This document shows positions 11,242 through 23,827 of a stretch of 64,000 nt of DNA, in pieces. Made by a program: the position numbers and the translations under genes. The DNA comes from Chamaea fasciata (Eukaryota > Chordata > Aves > Passeriformes > Sylviidae). A model generated the notes under the pieces. The model did not search any database, was not told the origin of the DNA, and was given only the letters and a program-made list of their open reading frames with translations. Each line of letters opens with the position of its first letter. Positions within the stretch are counted from its first letter, which is position 1. The DNA lies in the NCBI GenBank assembly GCA_029207755.1, contig JARCOQ010000003.1, forward strand, positions 97,480,646 through 97,544,645. The letters are read 5' to 3'.

Positions 11242-11790
11242 TGTTATGATTTAATCAGACAAGCAGCTAAATATCACCCAGCCATTCACTCACTCCCCTC
11301 CAGTGGGATGGGGAACAGAATCAGAAAAAGGGTAGAATTTTGGGTTGAGATAAAGACAGTTTAATAGTACAGAAAATGAAGGGAAAGTAATAATGATAAG
11401 AGTACACAAAACCAGTGATGCAAAATGCAATTCTTCACTAGCCACTGACTAATGCCCAACCAGTCCCTGAGCAGAGTGCCATCACCCCCAGCCAACTCCC
11501 CTCAGTTTTGCTGTTCAGCATGATGCCATGTGGTAGAGAATATCCCTCTGTTGGTCATGGTCAGCTGTCCTGGTTGTATCCTCTTCCAGTTCCCCGTGCA
11601 TCCCCAGACTCCACGCTGGCAGAGCAGCATAAGAAGCTGAAAAGTCCTTTGTCTTAGTGCAAATCCTGCTCAGATACAACCAAAATCTTGGTGCGTTATC
11701 AAACTTTTGCTCTCCCTAAATCCAACACACAGCCCTGTTCCACCATGCTTTTAAAATCTTGTAATGTTCTGTTTTAACAGAAACCCACGA
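11242..11790 (-). mobile_element. Solo LTR of a widespread avian endogenous retrovirus family
   Basis: The plus strand is the reverse complement of an LTR. It begins TGTTATGATTTAA, has CACTCACTCCCCTCCAGTGG, then TGAGATAAAGACAGTTTAAT, which on the minus strand is the R-region ATTAAA signal. Next come AGCATGATGCCATGTGGTAG, ATATCCCTCTGTTGGTCATG and TCAGCTGTCCTGG, all hallmarks of this LTR family as I know it from bird genomes. The TATA region (on the minus strand, just upstream of ATTAAA) has decayed. The left edge at 11242 (TG) is clear; the right edge near 11790 is approximate, and I could not match a target duplication. No internal retroviral sequence adjoins it. Confidence 0.85.
11360..11365 (-). 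promoter_or_regulatory. LTR polyadenylation signal (ATTAAA, minus strand)
   Basis: Plus-strand TTTAAT is ATTAAA on the LTR's coding strand, followed there by CTGTCTTTATCTCAACCC, the conserved R/U5 context of this family. It lies about 120 bp from the LTR 3' edge. Confidence 0.6.
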
Positions 11791-12989
11791 GGCAGGGTTC
11801 CTCATTACCCTTCTGAACCTAGGATTGTACCCAGATGAAAAGGAAGCACAAATATAACCACACTAGACAATTACATGGTGTCTGGAACAGGAGCAAGAGG
11901 GTTAAAATAAAATAATACCTTCACAGAAGCAAGCAGCACAGTTTCATTTCTTCTGCTGTGTACACTATTGACCATTCTGCATGAAGTCAGAACTTCCAGC
12001 TGATTTTGCTCGCAGCAGCAGACATGTTTTGGGGGTGTATTTGGTTCACTTCACAGTCTTTCAGGAACAAACAGCAGATTCCAGAGGTTAGAATCAATGA
12101 AGTTGTTAGAAGCAGCACAGGTCTGTAACAAACTACACTCCTTCAGCTTTTGGTTCCACCTTCTCTTTCAGCCTGCAAATACATTTATCATCTCTACACT
12201 GATGTCATTTAGTCATTAAGAATTCAGTCCAACAGTCACAAGAATGACTTTTCAGTTTTCAGACATATGGGATGTTGGCACTTTAGACAAGACTTAGTTC
12301 TACTTAATATTTCTATTAGGAGTTCTGATTACAGTGATTTTAGAGATTTTTTATATCTAGGTGTTTTAGAAGGGGGATTTGTAATCGTATTATTTTAAAA
12401 GTATGACTTTCTTGTAGTGTAAATGAAAATGGATCATTTTCTCTATAGATTTCATCATTATTGGCTGTTCTATGATCCACAGGTGTGTGCACAGCTATTA
12501 AAGTCTTTCTTTTCTTTGCAACAAGCTTATATGATTGCAAGAATAAGTTAAAATTTATTCCACTAGAGAAGTAAGCCCCTGCTAAGAGCTTTTTATTGTG
12601 ACTGTTTCTAAATAATAGATGCAATATTATCTTCAATCTCATCTAAATGCCAAAGAATGTTGGTTTTATTTTGAGGATTGCTTGTTTTCTGGTATTAAGT
12701 GTGTTAACATGTGGATTTTTTGAATATTTTAATGAGGTTAAGCTGTATTTTCTGTATTTATTGAGGAGTCGATCAGTTTAATGTTGATGAAACACTAATG
12801 GTATACCAATTTTTTTATGAAACTAACTCTAAACCCCTAATATGGAATTCAGATGCACCATAAGGACAACATAGTTACATTTACACTACTGTCTAAAAAG
12901 ATCTGGCTTAAATGGATCATGGGAAAAGTTACATAATGAGCCTCAATCAGTTCATCACCCAGTTTTTATTGACATTGGGGGATTGTACC
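11791..12989. other. Non-coding stretch, no gene recognised
   Basis: AT-rich sequence between a solo LTR and a CR1 remnant. The 100-codon minus frame at 12340-12642 is lysine- and asparagine-rich random-looking sequence in AT-rich DNA. I see no mobile element or RNA gene. Confidence 0.65.
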
Positions 12990-13475
12990 ACCAAAAGGTT
13001 CAGGACCTTGCATTAAACTTTGTTGGTCTTTTTCAGGTTTGCATGGGCCCTCCCCTCAAGCCAACAAAGGACCCTTTGGATGGGATCCCTTCCCTCTGGC
13101 ATATTAACTGCACCACTCAGCTGCAGTCATCTGCAGCCTTGCTGAGGGTGCACTCCAGTCCCTGTCTATGTATCTGATGAGATGTGGGAATGGCCCCTAT
13201 ATGGACTCTTGAGACACATTCCCCTCACTGCTGTTTGTCACTTGGACACTGAGCCATTGACTCTCACCATGGACATGGTCAGTCAGTTCATTATCCTTCT
13301 AAAAACCCATCTATCAAATGCATATCTCTGCAGTTTAGAGCTAAGAATGTTGTGGGGGACTCTACCAGGCCTTACAGAAGTGTGTGTAGGTGACATCCCT
13401 TGTCTGCTGACACAGTCATTCCACCACAGACTAGCCCAGCGGATTAGTCAGAACTTCTACACTCTAGGATGAGCC
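12990..13475 (-). mobile_element. CR1 LINE, ORF2 reverse transcriptase fragment (decayed)
   Basis: The plus strand is the reverse complement of CR1 ORF2 coding sequence 3' of the RT active site. Recognisable blocks are GGTTCAGGACCTTGCA, GTTTGCATGGGCCC, CTTGCTGAGGGTGCACTCCA, GGACACTGAGCCATTGACTC, ATCAAATGCATATCTCTGCA, GTTGTGGGGGACTCTACCAG and GCCTTACAGAAGTGTGTGTA. On the minus strand these give the stretch around the CR1 FCKA...VPHNI-type motif. Several indels and stops break the frame. The plus-strand frames at 12983-13177 and 13182-13472 are antisense artefacts. No 3' terminus or target duplication remains. Confidence 0.88.
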
Positions 13476-14785
13476 TATGAATTTTCATGTTTCTTTAGTG
13501 AAGATATCACTGTTATATGTGGCAGACTGTTCTATTCTAATTTATGAAATTTGAGGAGCAAGTAAAAAGGTCGTGTGGTGGGAGTATGAGAAATGGTTGT
13601 TGGGGACTCCTACAAAAAGACTATGCTGACCTTAGCAAGACGAATGAAAAGACAAGTTAAATGTTTATTCTGATATAATTTACTTTTCCTCTGTGTTTTA
13701 AAGGTTGCCAAAACTAAAAAAAATAAATAAATAGAGTGTTATAGAATTAAAGATCATTACATAAGCCAAAGGAGAGTGCTAATTCTATGTGTCAGCTCAA
13801 TTCTGGCACCACATAACTCCTGTACACTTGGTATTTTTGCAACTGTGAGATTGTATTGCAACTTTCTGTACTTAATTCTGGATGGTATGTTAAGAATTCA
13901 GTTAATATGCTCTGCAGAGTGTGAGCTAACTACAAGTAGCTGGTTTAAAATCTGAAATTCAAAACTACATCATATCTGGAGTAATTATGACAGGAGGGAT
14001 AAAGACACACCTTTGACACCAAGACAGCCTTTAAGTTTTCCAGTTCCTGCTCAAAAGCAAAGCACTCTTCAGGCTTTTCAGTTTAAACAATCATATGAAA
14101 AACTTCATTTAAAAATACAGGGTATTTGTCATTGGAAGAAAATGCTTTCTTGTTTTAACTGGGGTTTGTTTGTCTGTTTGTTTGGGGGTTTTTTGTTGTA
14201 CAATCAAACTGTGGCAGACACCTGGCAGGGAAAATTTTAATTTCAAACAGACAAAGTCAGAAAGTTTAAGGAACTTAAGCCTTTCAAGTAACATATGGGA
14301 CTGATAGTAGGCATCACAACCTAACTCATAGTACACAGGCAGTGACTTTTCAGTTAATTAAAAAGGCTAAGCTTCAAAACCAACAAATGTATTATAGACT
14401 ATAAATTGTGCAATTAGACTGGGTAAGACATCACCACAGGGAATTGTTAAAGTCAAATTCACGTAAAATTCAGAAAAAAATTCTTTTCTGATTCCAGTAA
14501 CAAGGCTGCTCAACAGTCAAAATTAATTACAGCATCCTTTCTTTTCAAATCAGGGACAGAAAGATTCAGGACATGAACCTTTAGGAATGAGGTCTAATAT
14601 CTACCATATTTTATACTTGCCTTTCTGTATAATTATTTCTACTGATTACAGGAAAAAAAGGTTGGTGGCCTTTTCACCCCTTATAGTAATTGTTCTGCTG
14701 TGTGAAGTGCTGCTCAAGATAAATAAAGTCATTAAAATACAAACGTACTCTGTCCCTGAACTTTGAAAAAAGTTTTTGGTAAGAA
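13476..14785. other. Non-coding stretch, no gene recognised
   Basis: AT-rich sequence with a short T/G-rich patch at about 14160-14198 (GTTTGTTTGTCTGTTTG then G5 and T6). Frames at 14013-14240, 14109-14336 and 14646-14942 have no recognisable features. A very degraded 5' part of the next LTR may begin around 14690. Confidence 0.6.
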
Positions 14786-15085
14786 ACAGTAGTAGGCTGG
14801 AGGTGCACAGGAGACTGAGTGGAGGCACAGCTGTGGCAGCTGTCCCCAAGCATTTGTCTTCACAAGTCACCATTCTGGACAACAAAGCCCTGATGTCCTT
14901 GAGATGACTGGCTACCTCCCTGCTCATTGTGAAGTATTGCATTAATTCCTGATCTGTTTTCCTTGTGTGCTTGGCTTTTGCTTTACCTACTGAACTGCCT
15001 CTACCTCAACTCGTCATTTTTCGGGTGAAAGAGAGTGAGCAGCTTGGTGGTGCTTAGCTATCACCTGGTGTTAAATCACACTACA
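14786..15085 (+). mobile_element. LTR fragment, same avian ERV family as 11242-11790, plus strand
   Basis: Plus-strand matches to the family include GTAGGCTGGAGGTGCACAGG, GTGGCAGCTGTCCCC, TGGCTTTTGCTTTACCTACT (the R region; the polyadenylation ATTAAA has decayed to CTGAA), CTCTACCTCAACTC and GAGTGAGCAGCTTGGTGGTG. The end GGTGTTAAATCACACTACA (to 15085) corresponds to the LTR 3' terminus. The promoter segment carrying the TATA box is deleted, and the 5' edge cannot be fixed. It is a solo, older and more diverged copy. Confidence 0.78.
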
Positions 15086-18000
15086 CCAGAACATTAATTC
15101 CTGCTCTTCTGCACTCTGTGAGAGCACTGGCTCCAAACTGTGCAGCTGTTGCAGTAAGAAATGTGTGAAATAATTATACCTTGAAGCCTAGCTTCATTAA
15201 TTGCTTTTTTAAAAATGGACTGAATCTTTAAATATATATCATTAAATGGTCGAGGATTATTAAAGAAGTTTAAGCACAGACAAGTAACAGGACTTGGAGG
15301 GTGTGTATGTGTCTGTGCGTCTGTGTGTCTGTGCTCCCTCATCTATCTTCAGGCACAATAGCCATGGGTCATCCAGCCTTGAGGTGAGAAACATACCCCG
15401 TAGGTATTTCTCAAGGAAAGGTGCAAAATTTCTTAAGAAATGAAGGAACATTTCTGCACAGACTCACACAGAAAAAGCTCAGAATGTGTTAAGAAATAAG
15501 AATACATTAAAGAATACTGATTTGGACTAAGAGGTTTGGAGGAGTTTAAAATTTATTTTTGTGTTTGAATAAGAGAGAACACAGAAATTAATGCTTTCTT
15601 GAAGAGAAACCAAACTATTACAGATCCAGAGAATCCCAGTAAAATATTCTTTATCCTATCCACCCAAATAGCAATTCCTTACCCAAGGAGATTTACTCCT
15701 TCTTGCAGTCACACACAGTCTTTTCCAATGTGATTTCTGTTTGGCCTCTGTAGTAATAATAACAACCATAATTACATTGTGCCTTCTGACCCCAGTTTAG
15801 CATAACACATTTCAGTTCACATACTAAGTAAAATGTTTAATCACAAGTGTGCTGAGGGAGGAGCAGGTGTTTTCAATATCTCACCTCCAAATGCTTGCCC
15901 TTTGGCTGGTTTCCTCTTACACGCTCATTTATTATAAAGCTGATGGAACTTGCTGCTCCTGCCTCTCTGAACTTCTTAAGTAGCACCTCCGGTGTCAGCA
16001 TTTTTAAAAAATAAAATAAAATGTGAAAGAAAGAGGTGAACTGGATGGTCATAAAGACTTGGTGCTATTTAGATTACACGGCTCCTTAGGTATGTCCTTA
16101 CGTTTAACCATGAGCATTTGGTACCTGCAAGTATATAATCACCTAAGCTCATGTCATTACTTGGTTTAACAGCTAATGCTTAAATCATGGTTCTTGATGG
16201 ATTGACAAGAGAATGCTTTTTCCTTCCAAATAATAAAAAGGAGAGGGATTCAGGTTTCCTTTTTTTTTCTTTTTTTTTTTTTTTTTTTCCTTCTCTGAGG
16301 GCTTTTAAAGGCTGCTACGTTCCTGAGCCTGCAAGGGCTAGTCAAGGGATTTCATGTAATAATATGAGAAATGTACTTGATGAAGATCTTGCGTCATTTT
16401 GTGCAGAAAGATAAAGCAAAGATCACTTTCTTTTTAGCAGAGCAGAACAATTCAGTGCAAAATCAAGCTGGATTCTCATTCTGCTTTTCTGAGGCTCAAA
16501 ATAATTAAAATTAAGTCCTTCAAAATGTATTAAAACCCAATGGAGGCAGATGCTTGTTATGCACAACTGACATTTTGATGAGAATTCTTAGAAATTGCTG
16601 CCACTTTTATGTTTGCAAAGTACTTGGAGCTTTCCCAGTATTGACCTATATTTTAAGGTCCAAAATGGCTGCTATTCCTGCTACCTTTAATGTACAACAT
16701 GACACAAAAAGGAGAATATTGCTTAGTAATACCTGAATAAAACTCATAATTCCTGTTTGAGATAGAGCAGCTGCCTTTTTGAAAGCTATCAAGTCTTTAT
16801 TTGAAGAACTTAAGCGATGATGAACGCGTGAAATGCCTATAAAATTAACTGCTGTGAGAAGGTATTTTTATTTAAAATTTCATCATTCAAACTACTAAAT
16901 TGTATGTTATCTGTTTGGATGAAGAGCCTTTTTCACTCAAAAACAATCTCTCAAAGGCTGTACTTGTACACTACAAACAAGTCACCTTTTAGCCCTCCCT
17001 TGGATGCACTAAAGAAATCAAACTTTTTTATCCTCCAGCTGAAAACATGTTTTTCCTGGATGCTACTGGTTTTTATAACTCTTGTCAGCCTTTTCTAATA
17101 ACCTTTAACACAGACACCAGAACTGACAGTAATGCTCTCATTAATGCCAAGGAGAGCCACTCTACTACTGCTTTATAATTTTCCTTGTTTCCACTTCAAA
17201 AGTTCCCATGGGGTCTTTCCATGCTTAATAGTGCTGGAAATGGGTGCTCAATTGGTTGGCTACAGTGACCCTGTATCATCTGCAGCATCACTGATTTCTA
17301 AAATAGAATCTTGCCCTATAAATATGATCAATTTCCTTGTAGTTGAATATATTTAAATGTGAGTTGCTAAGTACTATTTATAATGAATCTCAGATCACTC
17401 TGTAGAACTGGCCTCGTCTTATCATTATTTACTGTTCCCCAGATTTTCTTCAGCTGCTAATTGTCTATTTTGTTCAATTAAGTATCAATGTCCAATTACT
17501 TACTCCTCAGTCTATTCCATGACCCATCTGTTCACACCAAAAGCAAGTTGCATTCATCTTAGTAGTTTTTTCTTTCTTAAGTTCATCTATTACTTCTATT
17601 AATATTCCTTTGTGAAATCTGAAGTCTTTCTTCCTTCACTCCAGGAAGCCAGGCTTGAGTGCAAAGACTGGCAAAGGCAGTGATTGTAATGGGTGCAAAT
17701 CTGTTTTGTTTATTTTTAACTTGCTTTTTTCCCCTCTGCAGCTGTTCTAACTGATTTGGGAACAACCTGCAGGCAGTCAGCAAGCACCCCCTATGCCTAT
17801 CCATCATAACTTCTCCTTTCTTTTATTCTGTCTCATCAAGTCCACTAAGGCATTTTTCAAAGGATCAGTCTTTTTTTATTTTCAGTATTTTCCACATGGC
17901 AGTGCAGTAATAAGGCTGGCACAAGACTCAATGCATGGAATGAAACTTGTCCTAAACCCAACTAAGCTGTTTTCACAGCCCAAAGTCTAGCCAAAAATTT

Positions 18001-18406
18001 ATTGTGAATTCTCACTGCTATTCCATTATCTGCAGTGCTTACTGTAGCCCTTGTATCAGGAAAAGTCTTTTCCCTCACAAGGGAAAATGGCACAGACTAA
18101 GAGAGATGCTGCTTTGTACAGCACAACAGGAGTACTTGGAGATGTTCCATTTCTGTCTGTAGTGTAACACTCTTTGTTCTAGCCAAGTAATGTATCATTT
18201 TACTAGACATTAGCCACAAAGGGATTTTTAAACCTCACACTTGGGCTACTGAGAAGTGTTTGACCATGTGTCGACATTCAGACTGCAGCATCTCGCTCAT
18301 ATGCCAATGCTCGTACACTTGGCTGAGCTGATGAGCTGATGCTGCACCCGAGCTGAAGCCATCCTTATCTCCCCTCCTCCCCTGTGCTCACAGAATACCT
18401 CACCTC
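15086..18406. other. Non-coding stretch with two simple repeats
   Basis: Contains a GT/CT-rich tract at 15301-15333 and a T-rich tract at 16259-16288. A slightly GC-richer patch at about 15840-16000 includes a TTATTATAAAGC motif but no recognisable promoter or gene. Frames of 60-82 codons (15094-15342, 16554-16736, 17132-17356, 17583-17807 and others) look random. Confidence 0.65.
16259..16288 (+). repeat. T-rich homopolymer tract
   Basis: An almost pure T run interrupted by a single C. It creates the poly-phenylalanine part of the 16187-16414 frame, which is therefore an artefact. Confidence 0.9.
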
Positions 18407-18586
18407 CCGCAAAAAAACGAAACAAAACAAAAAAAACCCTAAATAAACAAAAACTCCAAACCAAACCAGAGAAACAAAAATACCCAAACTAACCAACTAA
18501 GTAACAAACAAAGCACAACAAAAAACCCAACAACCCCCACCCTTCCAAAAAAGAAACAAAACCAAAACAAAATATTCCCAAACAGT
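18407..18586. repeat. A/C-rich low-complexity tract
   Basis: About 180 bp almost free of G on the plus strand, built from AAAC, AAACC and CCAAA-like units with short C runs. It resembles tracts at 20748, 42705 and 57993 and, on the other strand, those at 23661, 58181 and 59886. It supplies the final third of the 176-codon minus frame at 18489-19019. Confidence 0.85.
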
Positions 18587-20747
18587 TGGGGGATCTTTTT
18601 TTCTTACTCCAGAAACTGAAAAATTCATCTGAGAGAATCACGACCTGCATGCAAATCCTTTTTATTCCTGGTTTTGAGCAAAGAATTTGATTCCAAATTA
18701 TTACAGGTATTTGTAAAGGTCGTCTTCTGCAGGGCTTCTTTAAATGGCTCTTTAAGAAGGGGCTGATGCTCACATCCTCATTCTCAGGACAAAGTTTACA
18801 CTCTTGGCTGTAGCAGAGCATCTCCCTGACCTTCTGGTGGGACTGTCCTTCTAAGCAACAAAACATTCGTAGCTTGTGGAAGGGGCCAGAAATGAGAAAA
18901 TAAGGCCAGTTCCAGCATGGAGTCTGAACTGGAAGATGTAATTCAGATATCAGATCCCTGCTGAAGGGGAAACTCATACATATTATTTGATGGGTTTTCC
19001 GTGTAAACTGCAGAAACAAGGATGTAAAGCATCAATTTTGGTAACACTGGTCTATGATCTGTATCAACTGTAGATGCCTTTCCTCAAAATAAAATGTTGA
19101 ACTACAGGAGATATAAATGCCTACCTAAAGTCTATACTTAAGGTACTCAAAGACTGGAAAAGTGACTAATTTTACCCTTGTCTGCTGAATATTTCTCTTC
19201 ATTGGCATTTAAGTGACCCTCATTCAGTGTGCAGAATTTCTATTATTGTTATTTCTATTGTTTTTCTTTGGTTTATCTTTCAACTAATTCTGAGCTCTGG
19301 ATGTTGTTCTGGGGCCTCAAAGCAAGCACTGCAGCATCGACACGGTGAGGGCTGCTCAAATCCTGTGCTAACTCCAGCCCCAATTAAAGCAGGACAAGCA
19401 CAGGTCAAGGAGGGGTAGTGGATCCACCTCAAACTGGGGAAAATGATGATTATGAAGGAAAAGTCCCTCCAGCTGGGATGCATTAGGGCAGAATGATGTA
19501 AGGATGAGACTGAAACAGATTTTTTCCCAAAGAAGGAATTGAGACATAGAAACGGGAAAAAAAAAAAAAAAAGAAAAAAAAAAAGGTTTCTTATTTTAAG
19601 AAGTCTTTTAAAAGTCACAAAGGAATAGTAAGGACCTAGGTAAGAATATCTCTCATGATCATATATTCCTCTGAGTCACAGAATGGTTTCTGACAAAAAA
19701 GCCCCTTTTTTCTCAGTCTGAGGTGGTCCGGGGGTCAAAGTCTCTTCTGTCTCCATAGTCCTTAAATGGTTCTTATTGCTTGCTCTCTCTTCATTCTTTT
19801 TGTTTATCCCTAATGAAGCCATCTGGCCCAACATTCACAAGGCTGCTCAGTACCTCACTCGGTAGGGCCTCATACTCCCTTATTTTTGGTCAGACACCAT
19901 TTATAGGGCTTTTTGCTTATAAAAACTACTGAAGCTTGGAAACAATAGCTGTTTTTTAAAAATATTTTTGCTATTGTCATAAAAATAGCAGACCACAACA
20001 ATAAAACCACTCTACATTAAGTAAATTAAAGAAAAATAGTAATGCTCTGCTTAAAACATGGGGAAAGGGAACTTTAAACCTAGGGCTGAAAATGACTGAG
20101 TCCAGACAAGTTGAGTGAGACTGAGTTAATTTTTTGTATTAGGGAGCCAGAACCTTTTCCAAAATGTCTCCAACTCTGAACAAGAAGAGGATCTGAATTT
20201 CTTGGAATTTGCATTCTCAAAATGGTCCTTGGTATTTTAACCTTAAGCCAAAGGTGGGTTTAGTTGACCTTGAAGTGTAACATATTTCTTTGGCACAGCA
20301 GTTTCCTACTAAACCTTTTCCCCTTCCAAAAAAGGCCTTTACCCCTGTCACCCCTGACAGCATTTGTAGAGGTAAATAAAACATCCTGGGACTGTTCCAA
20401 AGAGTTTGGAAAGGTTCACATCTATAGAGTTTAACTCTCTTAACCCTTCCTCAAACTGCCCATGGAGAGCATTTTCTGGCCCGAGCTGGCTCCTAGATTG
20501 CCCCTATTGTAGCACTATTTGGCTGAGAGCAAAACTGTGTGAAACTTTTCACAGTGTGAATGGTTCCATTCATTCTATACGCAGGCCTGACCAGGTCCTG
20601 ACCTGGTTTATTTTATTAGTTTAACTGTAACCTTTGTGGGCACAAAGAATTATCCCTCATTTTCTGTTTGACTTTAAGTAAAGTTGTTTTTTTATACTCA
20701 GCCTTGGATGTGAAGTTACCTTAAGTACAATCCTGCAGTCTATCTTA
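18587..20747. other. Non-coding stretch, no gene recognised
   Basis: Holds an A-rich run at 19557-19584 (A15, G, A11). The minus frame 18489-19019 is the longest open frame outside the retrovirus and the microsatellite (176 codons). It starts in unique sequence and ends in the A/C tract, has no domain, and I do not accept it as a gene. Confidence 0.6.
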
Positions 20748-20917
20748 ACCCCCCCCAAAACAAACAAACAAACAAACAAACAAACACTCAGAAAAAAAAA
20801 AACAACCACCAAACAAAAAAAAACAAACCCAAAACCCCCCAAAAAACCAAAAAAACCAAACAAAAAAAAAAAAAAAAAAAAAAAAAACAAAAACCAACCA
20901 ACCAAACAAAAAAACCC
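20748..20917. repeat. A/C-rich low-complexity tract with (CAAA)n
   Basis: Starts with C8, then five to six CAAA units, A-rich stretches with C6-C7 blocks, and an A26 run near 20862-20887. The plus strand is almost free of G and T. The minus frame 20657-21025 (a poly-Phe/Gly 'protein') is an artefact of this tract. Confidence 0.9.
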
Positions 20918-21011
20918 GTCAACCCAAACCCTTGACTCAATATGTAATTCAAGTTGTGTTGGGTTTTGTTCAGGGGTCTTTTTACCTTTTTTGTCCTTTA
21001 GTTTTAATGTT

Positions 21012-21280
21012 TTGGGACAAGACAAAATGACCTCATGTCAGAGGAAGTTTAGATTAAATTTTAGGAAAAATTATTCACTGAAAGGCTGTCAAGCATTGGA
21101 ACAGGCTTCCCAGAGGAGTGGTGGAATCACCATCCCCGTAAGTGTTCAAAAATGCATAGATGGGATACCTGGGGACACAGTTTAGTGGTGGCCTTGGCAG
21201 TGCTGGGCTAACTGTTGAACTCAATGGTCTTATGGGTCTTTTTCAACCTTAGAGATTCTGTTATTCTATGATACTATGAA
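21012..21280 (+). mobile_element. CR1 LINE, 3' end (5'-truncated)
   Basis: Plus-strand CR1 3' region: GGGACAAGACAAAATGACCT, AGAGGAAGTTTAGATTAAAT, CATTGGAACAGGCTTCCCAG, GGTGGAATCACCATCCC, GTGGCCTTGGCAGTGCTGGG and CTTTTTCAACCTTAGAGATT. It closes with short octamer-like ATTCTATGATACTATG at about 21263-21278. About 270 bp remain. It belongs to the same broad subfamily as the fragment at 4516-4645. Confidence 0.93.
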
Positions 21281-23660
21281 TGTTTTAAAATTTAAATTCT
21301 GGAAATCAGCTGGAAAGAAATATTTAACCATTCTAAAAATTAATTAATAAAAATAATGATTGCAGGTGCTGCATAAGGAATTCATAGTCTTGAAAAAACG
21401 GGAAAAGTGAATATCTGTTATATGAAGCATATTAACAATTAAAACCCACTAAAGATTAATTTTTCCTTGATTAGCCTTTAACCACTCCAAACTGACTCCC
21501 TGGAAGTTCTGTTGGTTAAAAAAAAAGTTGAAATTATCACACAGGGATATAACAATGACAAAAACTACTTTATGTCTCATTAAAAGTTGTCTTAAGGAGA
21601 GATTGTTGTCAGATGCTGAAATTGGATTTTATCTTCCTTATCTGCAGAACTGGCTTCAGCTTCAAGAGTGACACAACACCTGTTAAACAGGGAGGTGGAA
21701 AAGCCAAGTGGACAGAACTCAGCTTGTATCATGGAAGAGGAAGCATGATATGACTAAAATTACTATCACTTTGTTTTTACAAATATCAAGGTTTTTTTCC
21801 ACCCAGCCTACAAGCAAAATCTTGCAGCCCAGATTCCCTTATGTAATTATTTCTTCTATTTAAACAAATATTGCTAAGAGATTATTTTTTCTTTTTTACT
21901 TTTAGCATTTCTTTTGAAAAAGAAAATACTGATACTTTGAAAAAGAAGAAAAAATGTGGCAACTACCTTGCTGGATATGGATAAAGTGAACTCCTAAAAG
22001 GTTCAGGGAAAGTTTATTTTCTTTATTGTGGGGCCATTATTTAATTGGTATGTTAGCATATAAAAGTCACAGGAAAGACACTGATACTATTGCTTCTTAT
22101 TGCCATGCAAAGCACAGCAGTTGTAACCCTGTGTGAGGAGTCTCACAGCTTGCTCAGTATTTATTTTGGGGGTGTCTCTTTTTCCTGGAAGATACCTTGC
22201 CCTTTATTTTAAAAACTTTTCATGGGCAGGGGTCCCTGCTCTGCAGAAAGGTAATTTTCTTTTATCTACAGCTCTTTTTCAGTTCAGTCATAGAAAAGCA
22301 TCCGTCAAAACTAACCCATATGTTCCCAGCACAAGAGCCCAGGGTCAGCACCTGTCTGAGCAGTTGTGGGTGATCTGGTCCCTTTTCTGTGGTTTTTAAC
22401 CACAAGCAGAGGTGATGGAAAGAGCCTCATCATACCTCAGGTTATTTCGGATAAGAGCAAAAATTCTCCTCAAACCTATGTCCCACGCTGCCGAGGCACT
22501 GCTTTAAATATTATTAGGCTACTTGGCTTTGCAAACATGCTTTGGGAATCCTTTGTGGCCACCTTCAGAGGGAAGGTGTCAGAGCATGTCTGCTACACTG
22601 GATATGGGATAACACTTCTCAGTTTATGAAGCCCAGACCTGAAGTGACACAGTTATAGTGTATTCCTGTTGTGCTGTGCCCTTGAAATAGTGAGGTAAAA
22701 TTCATAGCAGATGATATAAGAAAGCAATAGTCATTAAATAAATGCTGCTTTGAGGAATGATAAGGCTGCAATACACCAGTGAGAGCTTTGACTATCATAA
22801 GAAAATGCAGAGTTAACTATACTGTTATAAAAAGCCAGGCCATATTTTCCATCCATTTTTATTTGTGAGGTCTCCTTGAAATGCCTTATAAAACTTGGGA
22901 ACCCAAGCAGCTTGTCTCTAGGGAATATAAAACTATAGCAGCTGATCCTGGTAAAATAGGTTATATGGAGCCTTAGAAATGACTGCTTGATTTGTCCAGT
23001 ATTTATTGCCTGAGTAATGTACAGAAACAGTAAAACAGAAAAGCACAACTTTCCATCTGTGCTGCATTATGCCATACATAGGAAATATTTTTCATTTCAA
23101 ATGGTGGTATCCCCGTAGGGTTTCTTGCTTTGATATCCTATGCTACCACACATGATATGATAGAGTATAAACAGACTGACTATAAATCTGAATCTTTGCA
23201 GTTTTGAAAACTGAAACATTCCAGCATTCACTTCCCACCAAACAGGCCTCCTAATGTGTAGCCCAGGTCAGGTGTTTGGATTTTTTTTTAAGTAGAGGCA
23301 AAGGTTGTTGCACAGAAACCTGAAACCAGCTAAGAAAACAGAAGAATATTACCAAGACCAAGCTAACAGAAAAGTGCTCCCATCTGGTATACAAGGTGCA
23401 CAGCCCAAAATCTCACCAGAACATAAGGGGAGGGTTTGCTGTTTTAAAAACACAACCTTCAAGACTTAATTTCCCTTTATTCTCTAAATATCTGCTCACC
23501 AGTCTGCACACCTTAAATGTCACCAAAGTGTGAGCCTGTGTGACACTGGAGGAACACTCTCTGCCTTTATCCATTTGAAACCAGAGAGAGACAGCATGTT
23601 AGAACAGATGGGCTGGTAGCTTTAAAAGAGGTCAAATTTGTTGTTTAGTAGAAGTATCAA
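21281..23660. other. Non-coding stretch, no gene recognised
   Basis: Apparently unique AT-rich sequence. Frames at 22133-22399, 22366-22629 and 22734-23048 lack conserved features. Nothing recognisable as a mobile element or RNA. Confidence 0.65.
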
Positions 23661-23827
23661 TTTTGGTGGGTTTTTTGGGTGTGGGTTTTTTTTTTTTTTT
23701 TTTTTTTTGTTTTTTTTTTTTTTGTTGTTCTTGTTCTTGTTTGAGTTTTTTGGGTTTTTTTTGGGGGGGTTGTTTGTTTGTTTGTTTGTTTGGTTTTGGT
23801 TTTTGGTTTTGTTTTAGGGTTTTTTTC
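23661..23827. repeat. T/G-rich low-complexity tract with (GTTT)n
   Basis: T-runs of more than 15, short G-runs including G7 near 23765, and five GTTT units. It has the same composition as the A/C tracts on the opposite strand. The plus frame 23663-23863 (Phe/Gly/Cys-rich) is an artefact. Confidence 0.9.

Noticed and set aside
13182..13472. 96-codon plus frame
   Set aside because: Antisense of a CR1 reverse transcriptase relic; not a gene.
18489..19019. 176-codon minus-strand frame
   Set aside because: Ends in an A/C-rich tract, has no domain, signal or splice support, and long frames are expected by chance at this window size.
20657..21025. 122-codon minus frame rich in Phe, Gly and Val
   Set aside because: It is the antisense translation of the A/C low-complexity tract and the start of a CR1 element.
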